Shown: positions 1 through 5,838 of the stretch, piece by piece | Numbering within the stretch: the stretch's first letter is position 1 | Layout: each line of letters begins with the position of its first letter | Origin: Pseudomonadota bacterium | GTDB taxonomy: Bacteria > Myxococcota > UBA9042 > PHBI01 | Length of the DNA: 5,838 nt | Direction of reading: 5' to 3' | Assembly (NCBI GenBank): GCA_005788935.1 | Contig: SYAK01000232.1 | Span: 1 to 5,838, forward strand | Position numbers and translations under genes: made by a program | Notes under the pieces: model-generated | Seen by the model: only the letters and a program-made list of their open reading frames with translations | What the model was told of the DNA's origin: nothing | Databases searched by the model: none

Positions 1-1
1 C

Positions 2-694
2 GCCCACCCGCTCGCCGCGCCCGCCCTCGGGCTGAGCCTCGCGACCACGACCACGTCGCTCGCCCTCATCGCGTTGCTCGGGACGCCGCTCGCATGGACG
101 CTCGCGCAGGCCGGCCCCGCATCGCGCACGGCGCGCCTGACCGAGCACCTGCTGGCGCTCCCCGCTGTCCTGCCGCCCGCGGTCGCAGGTGTGGCGCTCC
201 TGCTGGCGTTCGGGTCGCGCGGGCTCGTGTCGCTGCTGGTCGGGCGGGACGCGTGGCCCGGACTCGGCGGGACCACGGCCGCGGTCGTGCTGGCCGAGGT
301 CTTCGTGGCGTCGCCGTTCTACATCAGCGCGGCCATCGCCGCCTTCCGAGGGGTTGATCCGAGCCACCTCGAGGCGGCCCGCACCCTCGGGGCCTCACCG
401 CTCAGGGTCTTCTGGGCCGTGGGGCTCCCCGCCTGCCACCGCGCGCTCGCCGCTGGGGCCGCGATGGCGTGGGCCCGCGCGCTCGGCGAATTCGGGGCGA
501 CGCTGATGTTCGCGGGCAGCGTCGAGGGGCGGACCCAGACACTGCCGCTAGCCCTGTACGCGACCCTCGAGGATGACCTCGCCGCGACCCGGGCCATCGC
601 GGCGCTGCTGCTCGTTCTCGCATTCGGACTGCTCGTCGTGCTCCGCGCCCTGGCAGGTCGCCAAAACAGCCGTCATCCGTCAAGGATTGCGTAG
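2..694 (+). CDS. modB: Molybdate-type ABC transporter permease, 5' partial
   Basis: Inner-membrane permease subunit of an ATP-driven oxyanion importer, most likely for molybdate (ModB). The frame is open from base 2 and gives 230 visible residues before a TAG at 692-694. A TTG at 74 could be read as a start but cuts into the first visible membrane segment, so the real start is probably upstream. Seen: hydrophobic segments near residues 9-32, 51-70, 90-113, 147-162 and 200-220; an LPAVLPPAVAG stretch matching the LPLVLPPVV region of ModB/CysT proteins; the cytoplasmic EAA loop from E124 (EAARTLG, G130, ending LP at 142-143) that contacts the ATPase; LGEFGATLMFAG at 161-172; and RTQTLPLALY at 177-186. 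The last two are the strongest ModB signatures. E. coli ModB is 229 residues; related longer forms have an extra N-terminal helix. Sulfate or tungstate specificity cannot be excluded. No modC follows, because the next gene is convergent. Confidence 0.82.
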   Translation, partial: AHPLAAPALGLSLATTTTSLALIALLGTPLAWTLAQAGPASRTARLTEHLLALPAVLPPAVAGVALLLAFGSRGLVSLLVGRDAWPGLGGTTAAVVLAEVFVASPFYISAAIAAFRGVDPSHLEAARTLGASPLRVFWAVGLPACHRALAAGAAMAWARALGEFGATLMFAGSVEGRTQTLPLALYATLEDDLAATRAIAALLLVLAFGLLVVLRALAGRQNSRHPSRIA

Positions 695-2007
695 TCCGGG
701 CTCGCCGGGTCGATGCGGACGCGCAGCTGCGTGCCCGGGGTCAGCATGTGCTGCGAGCCGACGTCGACGAAGGCCTGCACGGTCGACCGCACGGGCGGGT
801 CGAGCAGGACCTCGACGTGGATGCGCATCTCGGGCACGGAATTGACGCGCAGGCTGGTCCGCTCGGACCCGAGGACGACGGCCACGGCCGGGACCCCGCG
901 CTGCGCGATGGCGCGCTCGCGACGCCCGGAGCGGATGAGGCGGAGCGCGGTCGGGGTCACCGCGACGGCCGGGATGACCATGAAGAGCGGCAAGAGAACC
1001 GGCATGCCGCCGCCAGCCACCCAGATTCCACCGGTGATGACGAACGGCGCGAGCGCGATGACGAGCATCAGCCAACCGAGGACACCGCCGCCGCCCCCCG
1101 AAGACGATCGGACGGCCTTCTGTCGGCCGCCGAGCGCTGTCGGGAGGGTGCGCGGGCACAGGCCGAGCGCGGCGTTGAAGTCCGCGAGTGCCTTCAAGGC
1201 CTGGTGCGCGCCCGGGACCTGACTGACGACGGGCTCGAGCTCGGCGATGGCGAGATCGCGCTGGCCTGACATTTCAAGCGCGTGGACACGCAGGAGCAGG
1301 GCGAACGGGTCGAGCCCGTTCTCGATGGCGACCTCGCCCGAGCGCACGCCGAGCAGGCGCGAGACCTCGGCCCAATCCTCACGCAGCGTCGCGATGGCCG
1401 CGTGGCTCACGCGCAGCTCGCTGTCACTCTCGAGGTCCGTCCCCGCCTCGAAGCACGCTCCCCACGCCTCCGCAGCAGCGAGGTCACGCTGACGCACCGC
1501 GAGGCGCACCAGACGCCCGAGCGCCACCGCCCGCTGCCGGGGCACGGGGAGGGCCGCGAGCGACGCCTCGAGGAGCGCGCGCGCCCCGGTCACATCGCCC
1601 CGCTGCTCACACGGGACCGCGAGCCCCGCCGCGAGGAAGTTCAGCTCCTCGCCCGCCGGAACATCGCGCTCGGCCGCCCGCTTGCGGGCCTCGAGCCACA
1701 CGACGCGCGCCTCCGCCTCACGGTGGGCCGGGACGACGCTCCCCTCGAACAGAAACGCGATGCGGGGCGGCACCTGGGGCGACCGCCCATCCTGCGCGCG
1801 CAACCCCGGGTGCTGCGAGCTGGCCACGAGCCCCCGGGCACGGACAAACTCGGCCCGCGGACGCAGTCCCGTGACCTCGCCGCACGCCGCACAGACCGCG
1901 TCGCCACCATCAGGCCCCTCGACCACACCGCCACAACGCTCGCAGCATGAGAGCCGCCGTGCCCACGCAACCGATGCCGCGTAACCTGCATTCACGACGT
2001 CAACCAT
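673..2007 (-). CDS. Zinc-ribbon / TPR-like / two-TM membrane protein of unknown function
   Basis: Not a gene I can name. The 444-residue product reads in order: a zinc ribbon (C22-x2-C25 and C39-x2-C42); a short linker; an alpha-helical, Ala/Leu/Arg-rich middle (about 118-283) looking like TPR-type helix pairs; a Ser/Gly linker with five glycines (304-308); two membrane segments (about 309-331 and 335-357); a basic stretch SGRRERAIAQR; and a C-terminal domain (about 370-441) predicted to be beta-rich, with RVNSVPEM, PGTQLRVRIDP and a terminal YAILD. That last domain resembles small beta domains of multi-domain membrane proteins in high-GC bacteria (DUF3592-like at best; inference). Start: ATG at 2005-2007 with GGGAG on the minus strand (2014-2018) six bases upstream; no better start precedes the zinc ribbon. 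The first 30 codons have more A/T third positions (11 of 30) than the rest. No signal peptide is seen, so the N-terminal part is probably cytoplasmic. It ends inside the convergent permease gene. Confidence 0.82.
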   Translation of the reverse strand: MVDVVNAGYAASVAWARRLSCCERCGGVVEGPDGGDAVCAACGEVTGLRPRAEFVRARGLVASSQHPGLRAQDGRSPQVPPRIAFLFEGSVVPAHREAEARVVWLEARKRAAERDVPAGEELNFLAAGLAVPCEQRGDVTGARALLEASLAALPVPRQRAVALGRLVRLAVRQRDLAAAEAWGACFEAGTDLESDSELRVSHAAIATLREDWAEVSRLLGVRSGEVAIENGLDPFALLLRVHALEMSGQRDLAIAELEPVVSQVPGAHQALKALADFNAALGLCPRTLPTALGGRQKAVRSSSGGGGGVLGWLMLVIALAPFVITGGIWVAGGGMPVLLPLFMVIPAVAVTPTALRLIRSGRRERAIAQRGVPAVAVVLGSERTSLRVNSVPEMRIHVEVLLDPPVRSTVQAFVDVGSQHMLTPGTQLRVRIDPASPDYAILDG

Positions 2008-2295
2008 CGCCCGCTCCCAGCCCGAGATTTGATTGCAACCCTAACGACTTCAGCGCTCGGCGTCGAGCCGCCCGCGGCTGGAGATTGCTGCGACCGGCTC
2101 GCTCATCTCGCCTGCCACGGGGGCGCTGCTCGGCCACGTCCCGCATCTGCGACCTACGCCTGACGCCGCAGGCCGGGCCACGCAGCGACCACGCACTGGC
2201 GCGCACCGGCCGGCCCTGTTCCGCTGAGCCCGACCTGTGCTACCCTCCGCACACCCCCGCATCGAAGTCGCTTCCCGCATTCAGCCGAGGTTCGC
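2008..2295. other. Divergent intergenic region
   Basis: These 288 bp separate two genes transcribed away from each other, so both promoters should lie here. Forward frames across it are not convincing genes: they have no ribosome site and run out of frame into the real downstream gene. A relatively A/T-rich patch at about 2025-2052 lies just upstream of the leftward gene and is the likeliest place for its promoter, but I could not pick clear -35/-10 boxes. A small inverted repeat is present at 2066-2079 (AGCCG, 4-base loop, CGGCT). A candidate rightward promoter is listed separately. No tRNA, terminator with a T-run, or riboswitch-like structure was recognised. Confidence 0.7.
2219..2246 (+). 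promoter_or_regulatory. Candidate promoter of the giant lipoprotein gene
   Basis: TTCCGC at 2219-2224 and TACCCT at 2241-2246 are 16 bases apart; a TG precedes the second box by one base (TGCTACCCT), giving an extended -10-like element. The start codon is about 50 bases downstream, a normal leader length. Boxes of this kind (TGnTAnnnT) are plausible for sigma-70 promoters in high-GC myxobacteria, but the -35 match is poor. This is a pattern-based guess. Confidence 0.33.
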
Positions 2296-5200
2296 ATGCC
2301 CGTCGTCCACGCTCGCAATACGCTCACGGCCGCGCTCGCCACGCTGTCCCTCGTGGCCTGCTGGGACAAGTCACCGGAGGAGGCCTTGGCCGACGCGCAG
2401 GCCGGGCTCGACGCCCCAGTCCCCGACGAGCCCGACGCGGGAATTCCCGACTCGACACCGGTCGACCTCGCGACCCTGGTGGACCTCGGGGCTGGTGCCG
2501 ACGACGCACCAGCAGGCGACACAGGCCCCGACGGCAGCGCGCCGCCCGCCGAGGCCCTCTGTCAGGTGGACGGAGGCTTCGGCTGCGCCTGCGCGGCGCC
2601 CTCGGACTGCCTCGATGGCCTCTGCGTCGAGGGCGCTGACGGGCAGGTCTGCACGAAGACCTGCACGCGCGAGTGTCCGTCCGGGTTCGACTGCCTGTTC
2701 ACCGCCATCGGCGGGTCGGACCCGGTCTCGATGTGCGTCCCGAGCCACACGCGCCTCTGTCGCCCGTGCCGCACGCAGACCGACTGCCAGAGCCCCCTCG
2801 ACCCGTCACGAGCCGCCTGCGTGCCGGCGCCCGACCCATCCCAGGGGAGCTTCTGCGCAACGGATTGCTCCCGCTCCCCCTGCCCTTCCGGCGCGCGCTG
2901 CGAGCGCGTCACGACGGACGGCGTCACGGCGAGCCTCTGCGTCCCCGACAGCGGCCAGTGCGACTGCCGCGCCAGCTGGAACGGGCTCGGCTACGCGACC
3001 GGCTGTGCGGTCACGAACGGGGCGGGCAGCTGTGGCGGCACGCGCACCTGCGGACCCGACGGCCTGACGGCCTGCGACGCGGACGCACCGGAGACCGAGA
3101 TCTGCGACACCCTCGACAACGACTGCGACGGCGTCGCCGACGACGTCGCCCCGACCGAATGTTTCAACAGCAATGATCTTGGTCGCTGCGTTGGCGTCAG
3201 CGCCTGCTCCGAGGCGGGCGCCGACACCTGCATCGGCCAGACGCCCGCCGCGGAGATCTGCAACGGCGTCGACGACGACTGCGACGGAGGGCTCGACGAG
3301 GCGTGGGACAACTGTCTGGCTGGCGGCTGCGAGGCGTCCGGGGCGGCCTTCGTCGAACGCGGCGAGCCGACCTGTGCAGCGGGCAACTGCGCCTACCCGA
3401 CCCCGCGCCCCTGCGGCCTCTACACCTGCAGCGGCGGTGGTGACGCGGGCGACCTCTGCGCGACGCGCTGCGACACGGATGCGGGCTGCGTCGGGTCGGC
3501 CCACTGCGACGAGGCGTCCGCCCAATGTGTCGCAGACGCCCCCGACGGGGCGGCCTGCACCGACGCGAGCGACTGCACCTCGAACCACTGCCAGAACGGC
3601 TTCTGCTGCGCCTCGGGGGACTGCTGTGCCTCGCCCGACCACTGCCCCGCCGCCCTCTACGCGAAGCCAGCCCGCTGCGACAGCCTGACGACGTGCCAGG
3701 GGACCCGCCTCGACCCGGTCTGCACCGCCAACATCTGCGCCCGCGGCGCGACCCCGACGCCCGATGACAGCGCCTGCACGGGTGAGGCCGACGCCTGCGG
3801 CTTCTACGACGCCATCAGCTGCAGCGGTGCGGCCGACCAGCCCACCCTCGCCTGCGCCACGAGCTGCACCGCGAGCAGCGCCTGCGACGAGGGCGCCAAC
3901 TGCCTCAACGGCGTCTGCGTCGCCAACGCCGGTCCCGGTGGGGCCTGCGCGACCACGAGCCAGTGCCAGAGCGGTCTCAGCTGTGTGGACGGCGTCTGCT
4001 GCAACACGACCTGCGGCGGCGTCTGCCGGGCGTGCAACGTGCGTGGCTTCTACGGGACCTGCCAGAACATCACCGCAGGCGCCGATCCGGCAAACGAATG
4101 CGGGGACATCGGATGCATCGGCTATTACTGGGGTTTTGATGGCTCGTCCTGCATGCGCCGCGCCGATGTGTCGGCCGCCGCCGCCGCGTGCTCGGGCGAG
4201 GCGGCGTGCCAGACCGCCGACCAGGTCTGCCCGGCGTCGGGCAAGGGGACCGCGACCCTCACGTGCCACGCCACCTGTCAGGCGCCGACAGCTGGCACAT
4301 GCACCGGCAAGACCCCGGGGCAGTGCACGAACATCTCCGGCGGGACCCAGACGTGCGGCGTGGGAGCGTGCCAGCGCACGGTCGACCGCTGCGCCGCGGG
4401 CGCGCCGCGGGCCTGCTTCCCGGGCGACCCGACCGACGAGGTCTGCGACGGCGTCGACAATGACTGCGACGGACTCGTCGACGGGGCCGACCGGGATCTG
4501 GTGCTCGTGCCGTGCGAGAACCAGCGGGGCGTGTGCGCTGGCGTCCGCAAGCCAGCCGCGTTGTGCGTCGACGGTGCGTGGAGCGCCTGCGGCAACGACC
4601 AGTACAAGACCGCGGTCGCGACCTTCGAGGCGCTCGAGACGCGCTGCGACGGGCTTGACAACGACTGCAGCGGCTTCGTCGACAACGGGCTCTCGGCCCC
4701 GACGAACACCAACCAGAAGGGGCTCTGCGCCGGCACGGTCAAGCGCTGCACGGGGGCTGGCGGCTGGGTGGACGACTACGCGGCGGTCCCCACCTATGGC
4801 CAGACCGAGACCCCCGACGCGAACTTCCGCGACGAGAACTGCGATGGCGTCGACGGCGACGTCAACCTCGGGCTCTTCGCGACGCCAGCGGGGTCCGTCA
4901 GCTCGTCCTGCACCCAGGCCGCGCCGTGCTCGCTCGCCCGCGCCCTGTCGCTCGTGTCCGGGACCAAGCCCCACATCTATCTCGGCGCGGGGACCCACGC
5001 GGGCGGGCCGTTCGCCATCACCCGCTCGACTCGGATCTTCGGCGGCTACAACACCGCCTGGCTGCGGGCCTCGCGCGCCACAGTCGGCCACGAGAGCCGC
5101 ATCCAGGGCGGCGCGCTGGCCCCCGAGAGCCACACCGTCGCGCTGCAGCTCTCTGGCGCTGGCGTCACCGTCGAGCTCGCCGATCTGCACGTCCTCGGCA

Positions 5201-5838
5201 CGAACGCCTCAGGCGACTACAACGGCCAGGGGCGCAACGCCTATGCCGTCCACGCGAACGGCGTGACGCTGGTCATCGACCGCTGTGACATCGTCGCGGC
5301 CAACGGCGGGATCGGGCGCACCGGCGACGACGGGTCGAGCGCATCGCAGGCGGCGGCGAGCCGGGGCACCAACGGCTCGAACGCGTACTCGGGAAGCTGG
5401 GGCGGCTGCGACACCAGCGGCACGAGCGGCGGCGCGGGGGCCACGAACGCCAGCTGTGACGCCTCCGTCGGCAACCCGAACGGCGGCGCGGGCGGCGGTG
5501 GCGGATCCCCCGACACCTCAGGCAGCGGCTGCGGTATCTTCAGCTGCTGCTGCTGTTACGACCCGCGCGGGGGCGCTGGCGGCGGCAGCTCGGCGGCGGC
5601 GTTCAGCGGCTGGGGAACGGGCGGCAGCGCTGGCGGTACCTGCGGGACGGGCGGCGTCGGCGGGGCCGGGACGAGCTCGGACGGCGCGGGTGGAAGCGGG
5701 GCCTCGAACGTCCGCGGCTTCATCTCAGGGAGCCACTGGTACGCGGCGAGCGGCAGCGTCGGCACCCTCGGGCGCAACGGCGTCGGTGGTGGCGGCGGCG
5801 GCGGGACCGGCGGCTGCGAGAACGGCCTCGACCAGCCC
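2296..5838 (+). CDS. Giant cysteine-rich MopE-like lipoprotein, 3' partial
   Basis: Exported lipoprotein, open at the right edge after 1181 codons with no in-frame stop. The start is ATG 2296 with CGAGG (2286-2290) five bases before it. Residues 1-22 form a lipoprotein signal peptide: Arg at 7, hydrophobic core 9-20, lipobox L19-V-A-C22, so C22 should be lipidated after signal peptidase II cleavage. Residues 23-88 are an acidic Asp/Ala/Pro linker, probably disordered. Residues 89-849 contain about 98 cysteines, implying many disulfides. Within this part are five MopE-type motifs (CDGxDNDCDG-like; Pfam family named 'putative metal-binding motif') beginning at E268, E320, E715, T782 and E847, the last two degenerate, plus two DGVCC-type modules. 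From about 857 the chain resembles a right-handed beta-helix entry (IYLGAGTH 894-901, GGYNTAW 916-922, IDRCDI 994-999). From 1024 it is glycine-rich. Likely site: outer membrane or cell surface. The function and the metal bound are unknown; MopE of Methylococcus binds copper, but the acidic loops also resemble calcium sites. Confidence 0.88.
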   Translation, partial: MPVVHARNTLTAALATLSLVACWDKSPEEALADAQAGLDAPVPDEPDAGIPDSTPVDLATLVDLGAGADDAPAGDTGPDGSAPPAEALCQVDGGFGCACAAPSDCLDGLCVEGADGQVCTKTCTRECPSGFDCLFTAIGGSDPVSMCVPSHTRLCRPCRTQTDCQSPLDPSRAACVPAPDPSQGSFCATDCSRSPCPSGARCERVTTDGVTASLCVPDSGQCDCRASWNGLGYATGCAVTNGAGSCGGTRTCGPDGLTACDADAPETEICDTLDNDCDGVADDVAPTECFNSNDLGRCVGVSACSEAGADTCIGQTPAAEICNGVDDDCDGGLDEAWDNCLAGGCEASGAAFVERGEPTCAAGNCAYPTPRPCGLYTCSGGGDAGDLCATRCDTDAGCVGSAHCDEASAQCVADAPDGAACTDASDCTSNHCQNGFCCASGDCCASPDHCPAALYAKPARCDSLTTCQGTRLDPVCTANICARGATPTPDDSACTGEADACGFYDAISCSGAADQPTLACATSCTASSACDEGANCLNGVCVANAGPGGACATTSQCQSGLSCVDGVCCNTTCGGVCRACNVRGFYGTCQNITAGADPANECGDIGCIGYYWGFDGSSCMRRADVSAAAAACSGEAACQTADQVCPASGKGTATLTCHATCQAPTAGTCTGKTPGQCTNISGGTQTCGVGACQRTVDRCAAGAPRACFPGDPTDEVCDGVDNDCDGLVDGADRDLVLVPCENQRGVCAGVRKPAALCVDGAWSACGNDQYKTAVATFEALETRCDGLDNDCSGFVDNGLSAPTNTNQKGLCAGTVKRCTGAGGWVDDYAAVPTYGQTETPDANFRDENCDGVDGDVNLGLFATPAGSVSSSCTQAAPCSLARALSLVSGTKPHIYLGAGTHAGGPFAITRSTRIFGGYNTAWLRASRATVGHESRIQGGALAPESHTVALQLSGAGVTVELADLHVLGTNASGDYNGQGRNAYAVHANGVTLVIDRCDIVAANGGIGRTGDDGSSASQAAASRGTNGSNAYSGSWGGCDTSGTSGGAGATNASCDASVGNPNGGAGGGGGSPDTSGSGCGIFSCCCCYDPRGGAGGGSSAAAFSGWGTGGSAGGTCGTGGVGGAGTSSDGAGGSGASNVRGFISGSHWYAASGSVGTLGRNGVGGGGGGGTGGCENGLDQP
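3097..3300 (+). repeat. First pair of MopE-type metal-binding motifs
   Basis: Two copies of a 16-residue motif inside the lipoprotein. Copy one is at residues 268-283 (3097-3144; EICDTLDNDCDGVADD), copy two at 320-335 (3253-3300; EICNGVDDDCDGGLDE), 52 residues apart. Both keep the E-x-C ... D-x-D-C-D-G ... D framework. Each sits at the end of a cysteine-containing segment with a T-x-C-x-G or A-C-x-A lead-in, as in other MopE-like proteins. Ligand identity is not decided by the sequence. Confidence 0.8.
3547..4002 (+). repeat. Two 'C...C...C-x-DG-x-CC' cysteine modules
   Basis: Two short modules of the lipoprotein share the pattern G-x-A-C-x5-C-x5-C-x-x-G-F/V-C-C: one at residues 418-438 (3547-3609, ending QNGFCC) and one at 549-569 (3940-4002, ending VDGVCC). 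The second continues into NTTCGGVCRACN and then GTCQNITAGADP, a run familiar from cysteine-rich lipoproteins of Myxococcota. The first is followed by a second CC pair (DCCA). The role is presumably structural, by disulfide bonding. Confidence 0.6.
4519..4860 (+). repeat. Tandem ~64-residue repeat ending in MopE motifs
   Basis: Two adjacent copies in the lipoprotein: copy A at residues 742-793 (4519-4674) starts NQRGVCAG, and copy B at 806-855 (4711-4860) starts NQKGLCAG. Both then have a cysteine, a G-x-W, a tyrosine, an E-T and a closing CDGxD-type motif; the lead cysteine to motif cysteine distance is 37 and 38 residues. The final motifs have drifted: A ends DNDCSG with Thr in place of the usual leading Glu, and B ends CDGVDGD with the second cysteine missing. 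The start-to-start period is 64 residues (192 bp). DNA-level identity is modest, so the duplication looks old. Confidence 0.7.
5365..5838 (+). repeat. Glycine-rich low-complexity segment of the lipoprotein
   Basis: Residues 1024-1181 contain about 57 glycines out of 158, in runs of up to seven (near 5788-5808), mixed with Ser, Ala, Thr and Asn. It follows a beta-helix-like stretch and is probably a long flexible insertion or loop, as seen in related myxobacterial surface proteins. Embedded in it is C1079-x4-C1084-C-C-C1087-Y-D-P (5530-5565), a run of four consecutive cysteines. The repeat continues to the window edge. Confidence 0.7.

Noticed and set aside
74..694. TTG at 74 as the true start of the permease
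   Set aside because: The frame is open upstream to the window edge, and the residues before it (LGLSLATTTTSLALIA) form the first half of a membrane segment matching ModB-type proteins.
694..720. Possible terminator hairpin (GTCCG ... CGGAC) after the permease stop
   Set aside because: The stem is only five pairs with a 17-base loop, no T-run, and lies inside the coding part of the convergent gene.
1282..1950. 222-residue forward frame
   Set aside because: Antisense to the zinc-ribbon protein; its Arg/His/Leu/Glu composition is that of an opposite-strand shadow.
2066..2079. Inverted repeat AGCCG-CCCG-CGGCT as an operator
   Set aside because: Five-base arms in very GC-rich DNA are expected by chance; no second copy or overlap with a clear promoter box.
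2237..3067. 276-residue forward frame spanning the intergenic gap and the lipoprotein start
   Set aside because: Arg/Ala/Pro-rich, no ribosome site or domain; the in-frame lipobox protein from 2296 explains the region far better.
2806..5190. 794-residue open frame on the minus strand
   Set aside because: It is antisense to the cysteine-rich lipoprotein. Its composition (Ala, Gly, Arg, Val, low complexity), lack of any recognisable domain and the strong protein signatures on the plus strand mark it as a GC-driven shadow.
3764..5266. 500-residue forward frame rich in Ala, Arg, Pro, Ser and Thr
   Set aside because: It is a +1-type shadow of the lipoprotein frame with a composition typical of out-of-frame GC-rich translation; no motifs.
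1..5838. Defence system, CRISPR array, prophage or transposon
   Set aside because: No spaced direct repeats, transposase, integrase, nuclease or terminal inverted repeats were seen; all long frames are accounted for by the three genes.

Overview
The window is very GC-rich DNA with strong G/C bias at third codon positions. The gene content suggests a member of the Myxococcota (Polyangia-like deltaproteobacteria). The clearest clue is a very large, cysteine-rich lipoprotein carrying MopE-type CDGxDNDCDG motifs, 'DGVCC' cysteine modules and a glycine-rich, beta-helix-like C-terminal part, a combination typical of that group. This assignment rests on pattern recognition, not on a search.

Layout: (1) Positions 2-694, plus strand: the 3' part of an ABC-transporter permease of the molybdate/sulfate type (ModB-like); its true start lies before the window. 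(2) Positions 673-2007, minus strand: a 444-residue protein with an N-terminal zinc ribbon, an alpha-helical TPR-like middle, two membrane segments and a small C-terminal beta-type domain. Its 3' end overlaps the permease gene tail to tail by 22 bp. (3) Positions 2008-2295: a 288-bp divergent intergenic region that must hold the promoters of genes 2 and 4, with one reasonable promoter candidate for the rightward gene. (4) Positions 2296-5838, plus strand: one uninterrupted reading frame of 1181 codons that runs off the right edge without a stop. It encodes the giant lipoprotein and fills the right 60% of the window. Being open at its 3' end, it is easily missed, and long frames on the opposite strand and in other forward frames within it are GC-driven shadows.

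The genes do not form an evident pathway. The permease would belong to an oxyanion importer whose other parts (ModA, ModC) are outside the window and cannot lie directly downstream. The zinc-ribbon membrane protein and the lipoprotein are divergently transcribed and could share a control region, but nothing links them functionally. I saw no RNA genes, CRISPR array, insertion sequence, attachment site or defence system. The most interesting part is the modular architecture of the lipoprotein: a secreted/surface, disulfide-rich, probably metal-binding protein with internal repeats and an unusual four-cysteine run in a glycine-rich insert.
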